Assembly: GCF_001936615.1 (NCBI RefSeq)
Contig: NZ_MLBF01000007.1
Location: forward strand, 84,860-148,859
Origin: Desulfosporosinus metallidurans
Lineage (GTDB): Bacteria; Bacillota; Desulfitobacteriia; Desulfitobacteriales; Desulfitobacteriaceae
Direction: 5' to 3'
Length of the DNA stretch: 64,000 nt
The position numbers and the translations under genes were made by a program. Positions within the stretch are counted from its first letter, which is position 1. Each line of letters opens with the position of its first letter. Shown one piece after another: positions 42,381-51,401 of the stretch. Under the pieces are notes generated by a model, which was not told the origin of the DNA, searched no databases, and worked only from the letters and a program-made list of their open reading frames with translations.

Positions 42381-42977
42381 TTATTCTGATGATTCGTTTA
42401 GAACCGTTAATTTTAAGGTTTTTAAAACTACATCGCTCATCAATTTATTTCCCGTTGGCGTTGGATGAAGTCCGTCACAATAGAGGTCAGGCAACACTGC
42501 ATTCTGTCCGTCAACAAAACAGGGGTAAAAATCAACCACGGTTACCGAGAAATTCTTCGCAAAGGAAATTATCCAAGTTCTAATTTCTTCAAGGCTTTTG
42601 TTGACTTCTGGAAAATTGTTTACAAAAGACCAATACTTTTGGGCTTTAGAAATAGCGATTGGAAGAGGGACACCCAGCATAGGAATAATTGAACGTTGGG
42701 CTGCCTGTTGAACCATAGCCGCTAGATTAGCTTCAACCACAGTAATGGGGACTCCCCAAATTAAGTCATTTTCTCCCCCCATAATCATGACATGGGAAGG
42801 TTTAAAACCTATTACATCCGCGTTAAACCGTGCCAACATACCGCCGGTTGTATCTCCGTTGATCCCTTGGTTCACTACTTCGATATTAAGTGCTTGGCTT
42901 ACTAACGAGGGCCAGTTTTCCCGTTGTTTAACTTTATATCCATGGGTTAAACTGTCCCCTATACAAACAATCGTCAT
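42381..42977 (-). CDS. SGNH/GDSL family hydrolase
   Basis: A 198-residue esterase-like protein. Block I is CIGDSLTHGYK with the catalytic Ser, block II is GINGDTTGGML with Gly, block III is GGENDLIWG with Asn, and block V is YCDGLHPTPTG with Asp and His. No signal peptide, so it is cytoplasmic. Its start overlaps the stop of the LarA gene (ATGA). It probably cleaves an ester or acyl group of the cluster's substrate or an intermediate; no specific substrate can be named. Confidence 0.88.
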   Translation of the reverse strand: MTIVCIGDSLTHGYKVKQRENWPSLVSQALNIEVVNQGINGDTTGGMLARFNADVIGFKPSHVMIMGGENDLIWGVPITVVEANLAAMVQQAAQRSIIPMLGVPLPIAISKAQKYWSFVNNFPEVNKSLEEIRTWIISFAKNFSVTVVDFYPCFVDGQNAVLPDLYCDGLHPTPTGNKLMSDVVLKTLKLTVLNESSE

Positions 42978-44269
42978 ACTTCGACTCCGATAGTCCTAAC
43001 ACTGTTCAGATTCTCACCCGAGGCGACAACTTCCGGCAAAGTAGAACCGCCAAAGGGCATGACAATTATCTTGCTATTTTCACCTGTTCGTTTTACGGCA
43101 TCGTCGAGAGCCGTCTGCACATTAGTATACGGTTTCATAAATACCTTACGAACGGTTTCATCACTTAACTCAGAAACGAGGTAGATATCAACTTTTTTTA
43201 GAACCATTGCAATAGCGGCTGCCTTGTGCCCTCCGAGCTCGAAGTTCTGTTGAATACCTTCGATTAAATCCTCGGGATGTTGAGCGTTCGTAATCCATCG
43301 CTCAAACACCTTTTCTCCAAAGCCCTCTATACAGCTCGCTACCAGAACTATTACCCCTCCATCCTTCACAGCATGTTTGGCATTATCTAATGCTTTCTGA
43401 GCTTGATAGAGGTTTATATCCTTGGGGTAGCCTCCCGGCGAAACGACAACGACATCTGCCCGTTCGGGTATTTCAGCTTTATAGAGCTTATCTAAAAATA
43501 GGCATCCTTTTCTGTGGGCCTCGAGGTAATGTCCTGCTACTGCTTTTATGATAGTTTTGTGTTCGTCCAAAACGACGTTTAAAATATAATCAACCGTTAC
43601 GAAGTTTGCGACTTCGTCAATGTCTCTTCTGACAGGGTTGTGCAACATTTCCCCCGCTTTTGCTTCATCCTTAACCATTTTGCTATGGTTTGCCTGGATA
43701 GCTGCTCGGGTAGAAACCCCTGGCATTATTGCTTTTATGCCACCGCTATATCCCGCAAAATAATGGTATTCGATGTTCCCCAGACAAATCCGTCGGTCTG
43801 CCTCCGCTACAGGACGAAAAATATCCACTGGAGTTCCGCTTGAAGTGATACCCATGTTCACATAGTCCTGGCCATCGGAGTCAATGCATTCGATTTGATT
43901 GTATAGTTCGTCTCCTATAAGATACCTTTTTTCGTCTTCAGTATGCTTTCGGTGACAACCCAAGGCGAAGACGATTTTGATATTCTTTAATTCAACGTTC
44001 GCCTCTCGAAGTTCATTGACAATCTCCAGTAAGACGACCTTACTTGGCATTGGACGCGTAATATCACTGGTAATGATCACAACTTTTTCATCTTTTTTTA
44101 CAATATCTTTCAGTCTCTGTGTTCCAATGGGGTCTCTAATAGCCCTTTTTACTTCTTCCTGTCCAGATAACCCCAAATCAATCCGATTAGGCTCAAGGAC
44201 CCCCAGTAAATTAGTTTCGGTGATATTTACTTCAACTACGTCTTTTCCGAATCCAAGGTTCAACTTCAT
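42974..44269 (-). CDS. LarA-type nickel-pincer racemase (DUF2088)
   Basis: A 431-residue LarA family protein. In lactate racemase the nickel-pincer cofactor is held by His108, His174 and Lys184; here GCHRKHTEDEK near residue 107 and HYFAGYSGGIKAIMPG near residue 172 match those regions. The C-terminal domain has VVSPGGYPKDINLYQAQKA. It may racemise lactate or another 2-hydroxy acid. LarB, LarC and LarE, which make the cofactor, are not in the window. Starts ATG 44269 after GGGGAAATT, 28 bp after the E3 gene. Confidence 0.85.
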   Translation of the reverse strand: MKLNLGFGKDVVEVNITETNLLGVLEPNRIDLGLSGQEEVKRAIRDPIGTQRLKDIVKKDEKVVIITSDITRPMPSKVVLLEIVNELREANVELKNIKIVFALGCHRKHTEDEKRYLIGDELYNQIECIDSDGQDYVNMGITSSGTPVDIFRPVAEADRRICLGNIEYHYFAGYSGGIKAIMPGVSTRAAIQANHSKMVKDEAKAGEMLHNPVRRDIDEVANFVTVDYILNVVLDEHKTIIKAVAGHYLEAHRKGCLFLDKLYKAEIPERADVVVVSPGGYPKDINLYQAQKALDNAKHAVKDGGVIVLVASCIEGFGEKVFERWITNAQHPEDLIEGIQQNFELGGHKAAAIAMVLKKVDIYLVSELSDETVRKVFMKPYTNVQTALDDAVKRTGENSKIIVMPFGGSTLPEVVASGENLNSVRTIGVEV

Positions 44270-44297
44270 AATTTCCCCTCATTTTTCCACCATAACT

Positions 44298-45689
44298 TTA
44301 ATTCCTAGGTTTATGCACACACAAGCCTTCCACATCATGGGCTGCTTCCATAATGATTTCACTGACCGTCGGATGGGGGTGGATGGTATTGGAGATCTCT
44401 TCGACCGTTGACTCCAGTTTCATAGCCAAACACATCTCAGCGATCATATCCGTAGCCCTCGGAGCCAATATGTGAGTTCCCAGAATTTCTCCCGTCGTTT
44501 CATCGGTGACTATTTTGATCAGTCCTTCAGTTTCACCCATAATCATCGACTTTCCATTGGCACTTACTGGGAACCTTCCGACTTTTACCTTGTTGCCTTG
44601 TTTTATTGCCTCGGCTTCTGTCATTCCTACAGTAGCTATTTCTGGGCTGGTATAAATACAGCCGGGTACTACGGAATAGTTCATACGTTGGGCAATACCT
44701 GCAACATTGGCCGCAGCAATCAAGCCCTGGGCCGAGGCCACATGGGCCAGCATGACTTTTCCTGTTACATCTCCAATAGCGTAGACACCGGGGACAGAGG
44801 TTTCCAGTTTGTCATTGACGTTAATGAACCCTTTTTCAGGCACAAGTCCTATGTTTTCCAAACCAATGCCCTCGGAGTTGGGTTTCCTGCCAATAGCTAC
44901 TAAAACTAAGTCGCAGGTCTCTCTCTGTTCCACGTTATTGGTTTTAAAGACACATTCGGTTTCTTTCTTCGTTTCAATGGACAATACCGTTGAGCTTGTA
45001 TAGAGTATGATGCCCTTTTTGAGAAGCGATTTTCTGATCGTCGATGATATTTCACTGTCGACTCCGGGCAGTATCTCATCCATCATTTCAATGATCGTAA
45101 CGTCTTTGCCGAGTGAATTAAATACGGTGGCAAATTCGATTCCGATAACTCCTCCGCCGATGATGACTAACTTATCCGGGCAGTTTTTGAGGTCCAGCAA
45201 ACTGTCACTATCTAACACTTTCTCACTGTCCAGTCCAGGAATGGGCGGTCTTGAAGGCCTTGATCCTGTGGCTATAATAATTTTATCCGTGGTAATAGTC
45301 TGGGGCTCTTTGCCAGTGACTTCAATTGTATTTTTATCCTTGATATAGCCAAGTCCGTTGATGATCGTAGCACCGTTCTTCTTTACGAGAAATTCAATCC
45401 CGGAACGAAGCCTTTTTACGACTGAATCTTTTTTGGCTATAATCTTTCCAAAATCAAATTGAACGTCTCCCACCACAATTCCAAAATCAAGGCCAGTTTT
45501 CGCGGTTTGATAAACTTCTGAAGAATGCAGAAGTGACTTTGTCGGTATGCACCCTCGATTTAAACAGGTGCCTCCCATCTGTTTGTCCTCAATAACTGCC
45601 ACTTTGAGTCCTAGTTGAGCGGCGCGAATGGCCGCCACATAGCCCCCAGGGCCACCTCCGATAACGGTTAAATCGTACTTATTGCCCAT
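44298..45689 (-). CDS. lpdA: Dihydrolipoyl dehydrogenase (E3)
   Basis: A 463-residue flavoprotein disulfide reductase, the E3 of the 2-oxo acid/acetoin dehydrogenase complex. FAD site VIGGGPGGYVAAIRAAQLG near residue 10, redox pair GGTCLNRGCIPTK near residue 41, NAD site IIGGGVIGIEFATVF near residue 177, and the C-terminal catalytic HPHPTVSE near residue 443 are intact. There is no lipoyl domain at the N-terminus. It follows E2 by 40 bp and reoxidises its lipoamide. Confidence 0.95.
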   Translation of the reverse strand: MGNKYDLTVIGGGPGGYVAAIRAAQLGLKVAVIEDKQMGGTCLNRGCIPTKSLLHSSEVYQTAKTGLDFGIVVGDVQFDFGKIIAKKDSVVKRLRSGIEFLVKKNGATIINGLGYIKDKNTIEVTGKEPQTITTDKIIIATGSRPSRPPIPGLDSEKVLDSDSLLDLKNCPDKLVIIGGGVIGIEFATVFNSLGKDVTIIEMMDEILPGVDSEISSTIRKSLLKKGIILYTSSTVLSIETKKETECVFKTNNVEQRETCDLVLVAIGRKPNSEGIGLENIGLVPEKGFINVNDKLETSVPGVYAIGDVTGKVMLAHVASAQGLIAAANVAGIAQRMNYSVVPGCIYTSPEIATVGMTEAEAIKQGNKVKVGRFPVSANGKSMIMGETEGLIKIVTDETTGEILGTHILAPRATDMIAEMCLAMKLESTVEEISNTIHPHPTVSEIIMEAAHDVEGLCVHKPRN

Positions 45690-45729
45690 TACTTCACCTC
45701 ATTTTAACTGGATTATTGATTAGACGTTT

Positions 45730-47067
45730 TTACAATAACAGGTACGGGTTTTGCAGAATTTGCTTAATACGCTGTAAGAATTGGGCTGCTGGGGCACCGT
45801 CTACGATTCTGTGGTCATAAGTAAGGCTCAAAACCATGATTGGCTTAATAACTATTTCATTGCCCACGACAACAGGCGTCATGTCAATCTTGCCAACCGC
45901 GAGGATTCCTACTTCCGGAGAATTGATCACGGCAGTAAACTCATCGATACCGAACATGCCAAGATTTGTTATGGTAAACGTACCACCTTGATAATCATCC
46001 GGGCCCAACTTGCCGCTCTTGGCTTTCTCAATCAACTCACTGGAAACCGTTGAGATTTCTTTGAGGGTCATTAAGTCCGCATCTTTTACCACCGGAACAA
46101 TCAATCCATTGTCGACGGCAACAGCTATGCCTACGTTTACAAAATCCCTAAGCACAATCCCTTCCTCTGTCAGGGTGGAATTTGCAATTGGGAAATCTCC
46201 AAGGGCTTTTGCCACTACCTTGACCAATATGTCATTGAAGGAAATCTTTACTCCATCGGCTTTCAGTCTTTCCCTTAACGTCATGACCTCTGTCATATCA
46301 ACCTTCATCCTGTGGTTAGCCTGGGCCATACTATGGAGACTTTTCATCATGTTTTCAGCAATGACTTTCCGCATACCGGCAAAGGGAATTAAGCGTTGTT
46401 CTCTTTCCCCGGCTATCTGTTTAGTTCTTCTTTCATTGATAGCCTTTTCGATATCGGCTTTCATGATCTTGCCGCGAGCACCGGTACCATCAACGTTGGC
46501 GACATCAATCTGATTCTGTTCTGCTATTTTTTTGGCAACGGGCGTAATCTTGGCTCCCATTTTGGAACTTTCAACATAGTCTTTAACGTCTTTTTCAATA
46601 ATTAGACCTTCTGGTCCCGTACCAGAAATATCTTGGTAATTCACACCTGCTTCTTCTACGGTCATTTTTGCCCTAGGGGTAATGAAAATCCGCTCGCCGG
46701 GTTGTCTTTGCGGAGCAGGGCTAGGGCTAGGGCTAGCGCTTACCTGCGCAACCACAACCTCATTCTTTTGCTCATCAGCAACATCCGATTTACTCCCCGT
46801 AGTGTTAAGAATCGAGGAAATGTCTTCACCAAGGTCACCGATCACTGCAATGGTTTCAGTAATGGGCACCACTTCTCCAACATTTCTAATGATCTTCAGC
46901 AAAATCCCTGAAGCAGGAGCCTCAATTTCAATCGTTAATTTATCGGTCTCCATTTCAAACAAAGGTTGACCGGCTTCAACCGTCTGACCTTCAGCAAATA
47001 GCCACTTGATAATGGTACCTTCTGTCATTTGGAGACCCTGTTTTGGCAAAATTACTTTGGTTGCCAT
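45730..47067 (-). CDS. Dihydrolipoamide acetyltransferase (E2) of an acetoin/pyruvate dehydrogenase-type complex
   Basis: A 445-residue E2. The lipoyl domain (residues 1-78) has the lipoyl lysine in METDKLTIE at residue 43. A Ser/Pro/Ala linker follows, then two peripheral-subunit-binding domains (about 128-165 and 173-210), where one is usual. The catalytic domain (about 220-445) ends with the active-site DHRIVDGAP. It accepts the acetyl group from E1 and gives acetyl-CoA. It sits between E1 beta and E3 in the order E1a-E1b-E2-E3, as in acoABCL. Confidence 0.93.
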   Translation of the reverse strand: MATKVILPKQGLQMTEGTIIKWLFAEGQTVEAGQPLFEMETDKLTIEIEAPASGILLKIIRNVGEVVPITETIAVIGDLGEDISSILNTTGSKSDVADEQKNEVVVAQVSASPSPSPAPQRQPGERIFITPRAKMTVEEAGVNYQDISGTGPEGLIIEKDVKDYVESSKMGAKITPVAKKIAEQNQIDVANVDGTGARGKIMKADIEKAINERRTKQIAGEREQRLIPFAGMRKVIAENMMKSLHSMAQANHRMKVDMTEVMTLRERLKADGVKISFNDILVKVVAKALGDFPIANSTLTEEGIVLRDFVNVGIAVAVDNGLIVPVVKDADLMTLKEISTVSSELIEKAKSGKLGPDDYQGGTFTITNLGMFGIDEFTAVINSPEVGILAVGKIDMTPVVVGNEIVIKPIMVLSLTYDHRIVDGAPAAQFLQRIKQILQNPYLLL

Positions 47068-47092
47068 AATTACACCTTCCTAAACACAACTT

Positions 47093-48073
47093 TTAGCGAT
47101 AAAGAACCGAATTTACAGCCGAGATAATATCGTCTTCCTGCGGCACAACTGCATTTTCCAAGTCAAGGTTGAAAGGCAATGGACATGCTTTGGCCCCTAA
47201 TCTTATCACTGGGGCATCCAAATATTTGAAAGCCTCTTCTGTGATAATGGCTGAAATCTCGGCACCAACCCCACCCGTTCTATGAGCTTCATGGACGACT
47301 ACCGCTCGTCCTGTTTTCTTGACTGAATTAATGATCGTAGCCTTATCAAAGGGCACCAAGGTTCTGGGGTCTATTATTTCAGCCTTGATTCCCTGGGCTT
47401 GAAGTTTTTCTGCAACAGCCAGCGCTTTATTGACATAAAGAAGACTCGCGATAATCGTGACATCGTTTCCTTCTTTAACAACCTTCGCTTCGCCAAATGG
47501 AACAGCGAAGTCTGGATCATCGGGTACTTCACCTTTGACATTATAAAGCTGCTTGTGCTCGAAAAATAATACTGGATTGTCATCTCGAATTGCTGTCCGA
47601 AGTAACCCCGCTGCATCTGCAGGGCTTGAGGGTATTGCTACTTTAACACCGGGAAAATGCATGAAAATTGCTTCTACACTTTGTGAATGGGTGGCGGCAT
47701 TGCCACGGCCTACCCCCTGCTGTCCCCTGATGACCAAAGGAATTTTAGCCTTGCCACCAAAGACGTATCTCGTCTTAGCAACCTGATTGAGAATCTGATC
47801 CATAGCTACAAAGGTGAAATCCATATACATTAATTCAACGATTGGTCTCATCCCTGCGCAGGCTGCGCCAAGACCTGCCCCCACGATCCCAGCTTCTGAA
47901 ATAGGGGTATTCCGAACTCGTTCTTTACCAAACTTATCGACAAGGCCGCGCGTGACACCAAATACTCCACCGGCTTCAGCAACATCTTCACCCATAATAA
48001 AAACGTTTTCATCACGTTCCATTTCCTGAGCAATTGCATCTTTAATGGCTTGTGTATAACTCTTTATACTCAT
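47093..48073 (-). CDS. E1 beta subunit of acetoin/pyruvate dehydrogenase
   Basis: A 326-residue transketolase-like beta subunit. Features: FIMGEDVAEAGGVFGVTRGL near residue 25, the cation loop SEAGIVGAGLGAA near residue 59, and RGQQGVGRGNAATHSQSVE near residue 118. The C-terminal domain has RTLVPFDKATI near residue 240 and VVHEAHRTGGVGAEIS near residue 263. With E1 alpha it forms the TPP-dependent decarboxylase or acyloin-cleaving enzyme. Eighteen bp separate it from E1 alpha. Confidence 0.94.
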   Translation of the reverse strand: MSIKSYTQAIKDAIAQEMERDENVFIMGEDVAEAGGVFGVTRGLVDKFGKERVRNTPISEAGIVGAGLGAACAGMRPIVELMYMDFTFVAMDQILNQVAKTRYVFGGKAKIPLVIRGQQGVGRGNAATHSQSVEAIFMHFPGVKVAIPSSPADAAGLLRTAIRDDNPVLFFEHKQLYNVKGEVPDDPDFAVPFGEAKVVKEGNDVTIIASLLYVNKALAVAEKLQAQGIKAEIIDPRTLVPFDKATIINSVKKTGRAVVVHEAHRTGGVGAEISAIITEEAFKYLDAPVIRLGAKACPLPFNLDLENAVVPQEDDIISAVNSVLYR

Positions 48074-48091
48074 TACCGTACCCTCTTTTCT

Positions 48092-49054
48092 CTAGTTTTC
48101 AAAGAAGACATCTTCCATTACAGTGGCGGGATCGGGATCGGGACTTTCTAGGGCAAATTTGGCCGCTTCTTCAACGGCGAGCAGTGAGTTGTTATCTAAT
48201 TTCTCAACTTCAGACTCTGTCAAAATGTTATTATCCAACATATACTTCTTAAGTATTAGAATAGGGTCTTTTTTCTTCCATTCCTCAACTTCTTCTTTCG
48301 TCCGATAAACCTGTGGGTCACCCGTCCAGTGTCCCAACCAGCGGTAGGTCTTACACTCAATTAATGTTGGTCCTTCTCCCGCTTTGGCCCTTTCGAGTGC
48401 CTTTTGCATGACCTCATCTATCGCTAGAACATCATTACCATCCACCGTATAACCCGGGATTCCATAACCGACTGCCCGCACACTAATGTCTTCCACTGCT
48501 GTACTTTCTTTTAAGGGAACTGAAATACCATAACCATTATTCTCGCAAACGAAGATGACAGGCAGTTTCCAAACAGCTGCCAGGTTTATGGCCTCGTGGA
48601 AAGTCCCTTCGTTTGACGCCCCATCACCAAAGAAGCTAACAGTGACTTGCTTGGTACCTTTAAGATGAGAAGCTAGAGCTGCTCCAACTGCAATAGGAAT
48701 ACCTGCTCCAACAACTGCATTAGCACCAAGGTTACCCTTAGTAAAATCTGCAATATGCATAGAACCGCTTCTTCCCTTACAGTATCCTGTAGCTTTGCCC
48801 ATAAGCTCAGCCATGGACTTCCCAAGTTCAGCGCCCTTGGCGATACAATGGCCGTGGCCTCTATGTGTACTGGTAATATAATCCTCATCCTTCAGCAGGG
48901 AGCACACACTCGCCGCTACGGCTTCTTCACCGACATAAAGATGAACTGATCCTCTGAGAATATTTTGTTCAAAAAAACTTTGTGCTTTCAATTCGAAATT
49001 CCTGATATCACTCATGGTTTCATAGATCTTAACAAGACGTCCCTTTTCAATCAT
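48092..49054 (-). CDS. E1 alpha subunit of acetoin/pyruvate dehydrogenase
   Basis: A 320-residue TPP-binding alpha subunit. The TPP motif runs from GDGASNEGTFHEAI near residue 150 to ENNGYGIS near residue 182. RGHGHCIAKGAELG near residue 67 and GRSGSMHIAD near residue 96 resemble acetoin dehydrogenase AcoA more than PDH of aerobic type. The frame starts with GTG at 49063, but ATG 49054, eight bases after AAGG, is preferred. It follows PGK by 19 bp. Acetoin versus pyruvate as substrate cannot be settled by reading alone. Confidence 0.92.
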   Translation of the reverse strand: MIEKGRLVKIYETMSDIRNFELKAQSFFEQNILRGSVHLYVGEEAVAASVCSLLKDEDYITSTHRGHGHCIAKGAELGKSMAELMGKATGYCKGRSGSMHIADFTKGNLGANAVVGAGIPIAVGAALASHLKGTKQVTVSFFGDGASNEGTFHEAINLAAVWKLPVIFVCENNGYGISVPLKESTAVEDISVRAVGYGIPGYTVDGNDVLAIDEVMQKALERAKAGEGPTLIECKTYRWLGHWTGDPQVYRTKEEVEEWKKKDPILILKKYMLDNNILTESEVEKLDNNSLLAVEEAAKFALESPDPDPATVMEDVFFEN

Positions 49055-49073
49055 GGTAAACACCTTCTCTTTT

Positions 49074-50336
49074 TTAGTTCTGTGCTATTTGCTGCGTTCT
49101 TTTTGCCGCATCTCGCAGAGCCCTTACCACAGGAAGTTCTTCGCCGGATAAAAAACGAACCAAGGCGCCTCCCCCTGTGCATATATAGGAAATATCCTCT
49201 TCCACATTAAATTTGTTGGCTGCCGTAATACTATCTCCACCGCCGATAATCGAATAAGCCGTTGAGCTTGCCACAGTTTCCCAAACCAACCGAGTACCAT
49301 ATTCGGAAGGTTGCTTTTCGAATATTCCCATAGGACCATTGATAAACACCGTTGCCGACTCTTGAATCGCCTTTTTATAGAGTTCGCCGGTTTGATGACC
49401 AATATCAATCAACATTTCATCCTCAGGACAGTCATTTATTGAAACTTCATTTCGTTCTTCGTTGACAAATGCCAAGTCGACGGGAAGGAGAATTTTATCG
49501 GCAAACTTAGCCAAGAGCTGTTTAGCATCCTCGATGTACTCAGACAAGTTGTTCTTATAAATAAAATCAGAGGATGCCTGGCCAATATTGATTCCCTTCG
49601 CCAAAAGCATGATGTTGGAGACAAGCCCACCCGTCATCACTTTGTCTGCAGAACCGTTTGTTAGTACCGTATTCATCATCATAAAGGCATCTTGGATTTT
49701 CGCTCCCCCAAGAATAAACAAACTAGGCCGGGCAGGGTTTTCCATGACGCTCGAAATTACACTGAACTCTTCTTCGAAGAGTCTGCCCATAGCCGAGGGC
49801 AAAACGTGTTCAAAACCTACCAACGAGGGTTGTGACCTGTGAGCTGCAGCGAATGCGTCACATACATACAAGTCTGCCAAAGGAGCCAGTCGTTTGACCG
49901 TCTGGCTCTGGCTTAATTCTTCAGCATTAAGGTTGAGTTTTGTTTCAAATAAGGTCATCTCTTCGGCAACGAATCTAACATTATCGAGGAGGAGAATTCC
50001 CCCCTCTTTCAAAGCTTTTATAGCCTCCCTAGCAGTAGGTCCAATGACATCCTCCACGAATTGAACTGGTTTTCCCAACAAATCCGCAAGTACTTTGGCA
50101 TGGGGTTCCGTGGAATAGTAGTTTTTGTATTCTAGGTCTCCTCCCTGATGGGCTAATACGACGACTTTTGCCCCTTTATCCGAGAGTTCTTTCAGGGTTG
50201 GAATACAAGCTTTTATCCGAGTTATATCCTTTAGCTGACCCGTCCTTTTATCGATAGGTTGATTGATATCAACCCGGCACAACACTGTTCTACCCGAGAG
50301 ATCGAAGTCATCTAAAGTACAGATACCAAATTTCAT
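49074..50336 (-). CDS. pgk: Archaeal-type phosphoglycerate kinase
   Basis: A 420-residue PGK. VLCRVDINQPID near residue 19, with DIN in place of bacterial DFN, AHQGGD near residue 61, GGAKIQDAFMM near residue 212, and GGGDSITAANKF near residue 370. The DIN and AHQG pattern and the sequence around LLLDNVRF fit archaeal PGKs. It makes 3-phosphoglycerate and ATP from 1,3-bisphosphoglycerate. It starts 3 bp after the archaeal-type GAPDH gene, its direct pathway partner. Its presence in a bacterial catabolic operon points to lateral origin or a dedicated local triose pathway. Confidence 0.93.
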   Translation of the reverse strand: MKFGICTLDDFDLSGRTVLCRVDINQPIDKRTGQLKDITRIKACIPTLKELSDKGAKVVVLAHQGGDLEYKNYYSTEPHAKVLADLLGKPVQFVEDVIGPTAREAIKALKEGGILLLDNVRFVAEEMTLFETKLNLNAEELSQSQTVKRLAPLADLYVCDAFAAAHRSQPSLVGFEHVLPSAMGRLFEEEFSVISSVMENPARPSLFILGGAKIQDAFMMMNTVLTNGSADKVMTGGLVSNIMLLAKGINIGQASSDFIYKNNLSEYIEDAKQLLAKFADKILLPVDLAFVNEERNEVSINDCPEDEMLIDIGHQTGELYKKAIQESATVFINGPMGIFEKQPSEYGTRLVWETVASSTAYSIIGGGDSITAANKFNVEEDISYICTGGGALVRFLSGEELPVVRALRDAAKRTQQIAQN

Positions 50337-50339
50337 AGC

Positions 50340-51374
50340 TTATACTCCTTTGTTCGGTCTCATTCCTAAATACTTGTTTGTCAGTCCAACAGCTTCCATT
50401 CTATCGTTCTGCATACGCAATGCAGCCCGAATCGCGTCGATATTCTCAGGAATGACATCTGATTCTTGGGGAATATTGATGGCGAACATAATGTCATCAC
50501 CCGAATGCACAATTGATTCTTCCCAAACCGCGATCTCGTACATGTCACCCCGTGGATTCCCTAAATCCCTAGCGTATTTAAAGAGGGAAGCATTTCCAAG
50601 GAAGCCATCTTCTAACCGTACCACTCTAATCCTAGCGTTTTCTCTAAAGTATTCCAACAGAGTTTCCTTGGAGATTTTCTGCTTGGTTTTAGCCAGAACG
50701 GTGATGATGTGTCCATGGGTAACCGGGGCATGGACTAATATACCTGTGGCATCGATGTGGGGCATAATCGTCATGAGATCCACGGCTTGATGACTAGGTG
50801 CCTTATCGACTTGCAAGGCATTGGTGAGCCCACGATGATAATCACCCGGATCGGCAACCCGGCGGATAATCGTAATGGCTACTTTTTCAACTCCAACTTT
50901 TCTATCAATACAATCAACGGCACGAATTAACCCAGTCGTGTTACAGGACGTTAATTTCAGAAAATCCTGACCTAGGCCTTGCTCATAGTTTGCATAGCCA
51001 TGAAAAAATACATCGGCAACGCTGTTCTTTTCGCCCCCTTGGAAAACAGCCTTTTTACCATAGCGCTTGTAGAGTTCCTTATTCTTAGCACCTACTCCAG
51101 CACTGGTGGCGTCAAGCATAATATCCACATTTTGCACAAGATCCTCTAGCGTTCCAGCAATGGGAATGTTCAATTTGTCAAAGAGTTGTTGATTCTCTGG
51201 CATAGCACTATACAATTTATAGGGCATACCCTTTTCCTTCAAGGCGCGAATAGCAAGAGTTGGTGCAACATCGGCAACCCCTACCAGTTCCATATCCTCT
51301 TGCAGCGCAACACCGTCGGCCAATCTCTGACCGATAACTCCGTATCCAGCAACTCCGACCTTAACCTTTGCCAT
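50340..51374 (-). CDS. gap: Type II (archaeal-type) glyceraldehyde-3-phosphate dehydrogenase
   Basis: A 344-residue type II GAPDH. NAD(P) site VGVAGYGVIGQRLADGV near residue 6, the catalytic Cys in LTSCNTTGL near residue 141, RRVADP near residue 169 and HGHIITV near residue 220 fit the archaeal family, and the classical GAPDH signature ASCTTNCLAP is absent. It oxidises glyceraldehyde 3-phosphate with phosphate to 1,3-bisphosphoglycerate. It forms a pair with PGK (3-bp gap). It suggests that the operon's substrate yields triose phosphate. ATG 51374 follows GGGGAGG. Confidence 0.93.
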   Translation of the reverse strand: MAKVKVGVAGYGVIGQRLADGVALQEDMELVGVADVAPTLAIRALKEKGMPYKLYSAMPENQQLFDKLNIPIAGTLEDLVQNVDIMLDATSAGVGAKNKELYKRYGKKAVFQGGEKNSVADVFFHGYANYEQGLGQDFLKLTSCNTTGLIRAVDCIDRKVGVEKVAITIIRRVADPGDYHRGLTNALQVDKAPSHQAVDLMTIMPHIDATGILVHAPVTHGHIITVLAKTKQKISKETLLEYFRENARIRVVRLEDGFLGNASLFKYARDLGNPRGDMYEIAVWEESIVHSGDDIMFAINIPQESDVIPENIDAIRAALRMQNDRMEAVGLTNKYLGMRPNKGV

Positions 51375-51401
51375 TCTATTTACCTCCCCTTAGCCCTTCT
51401 C

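Noticed and set aside
46010..46513. A 167-codon plus-strand frame opposite E2
   Set aside because: Hydrophobic by chance from the antisense of a soluble gene; no ribosome site.
50263..50790. A 175-codon plus-strand frame opposite GAPDH and PGK
   Set aside because: Shadow of two clear enzyme genes; composition is not protein-like.
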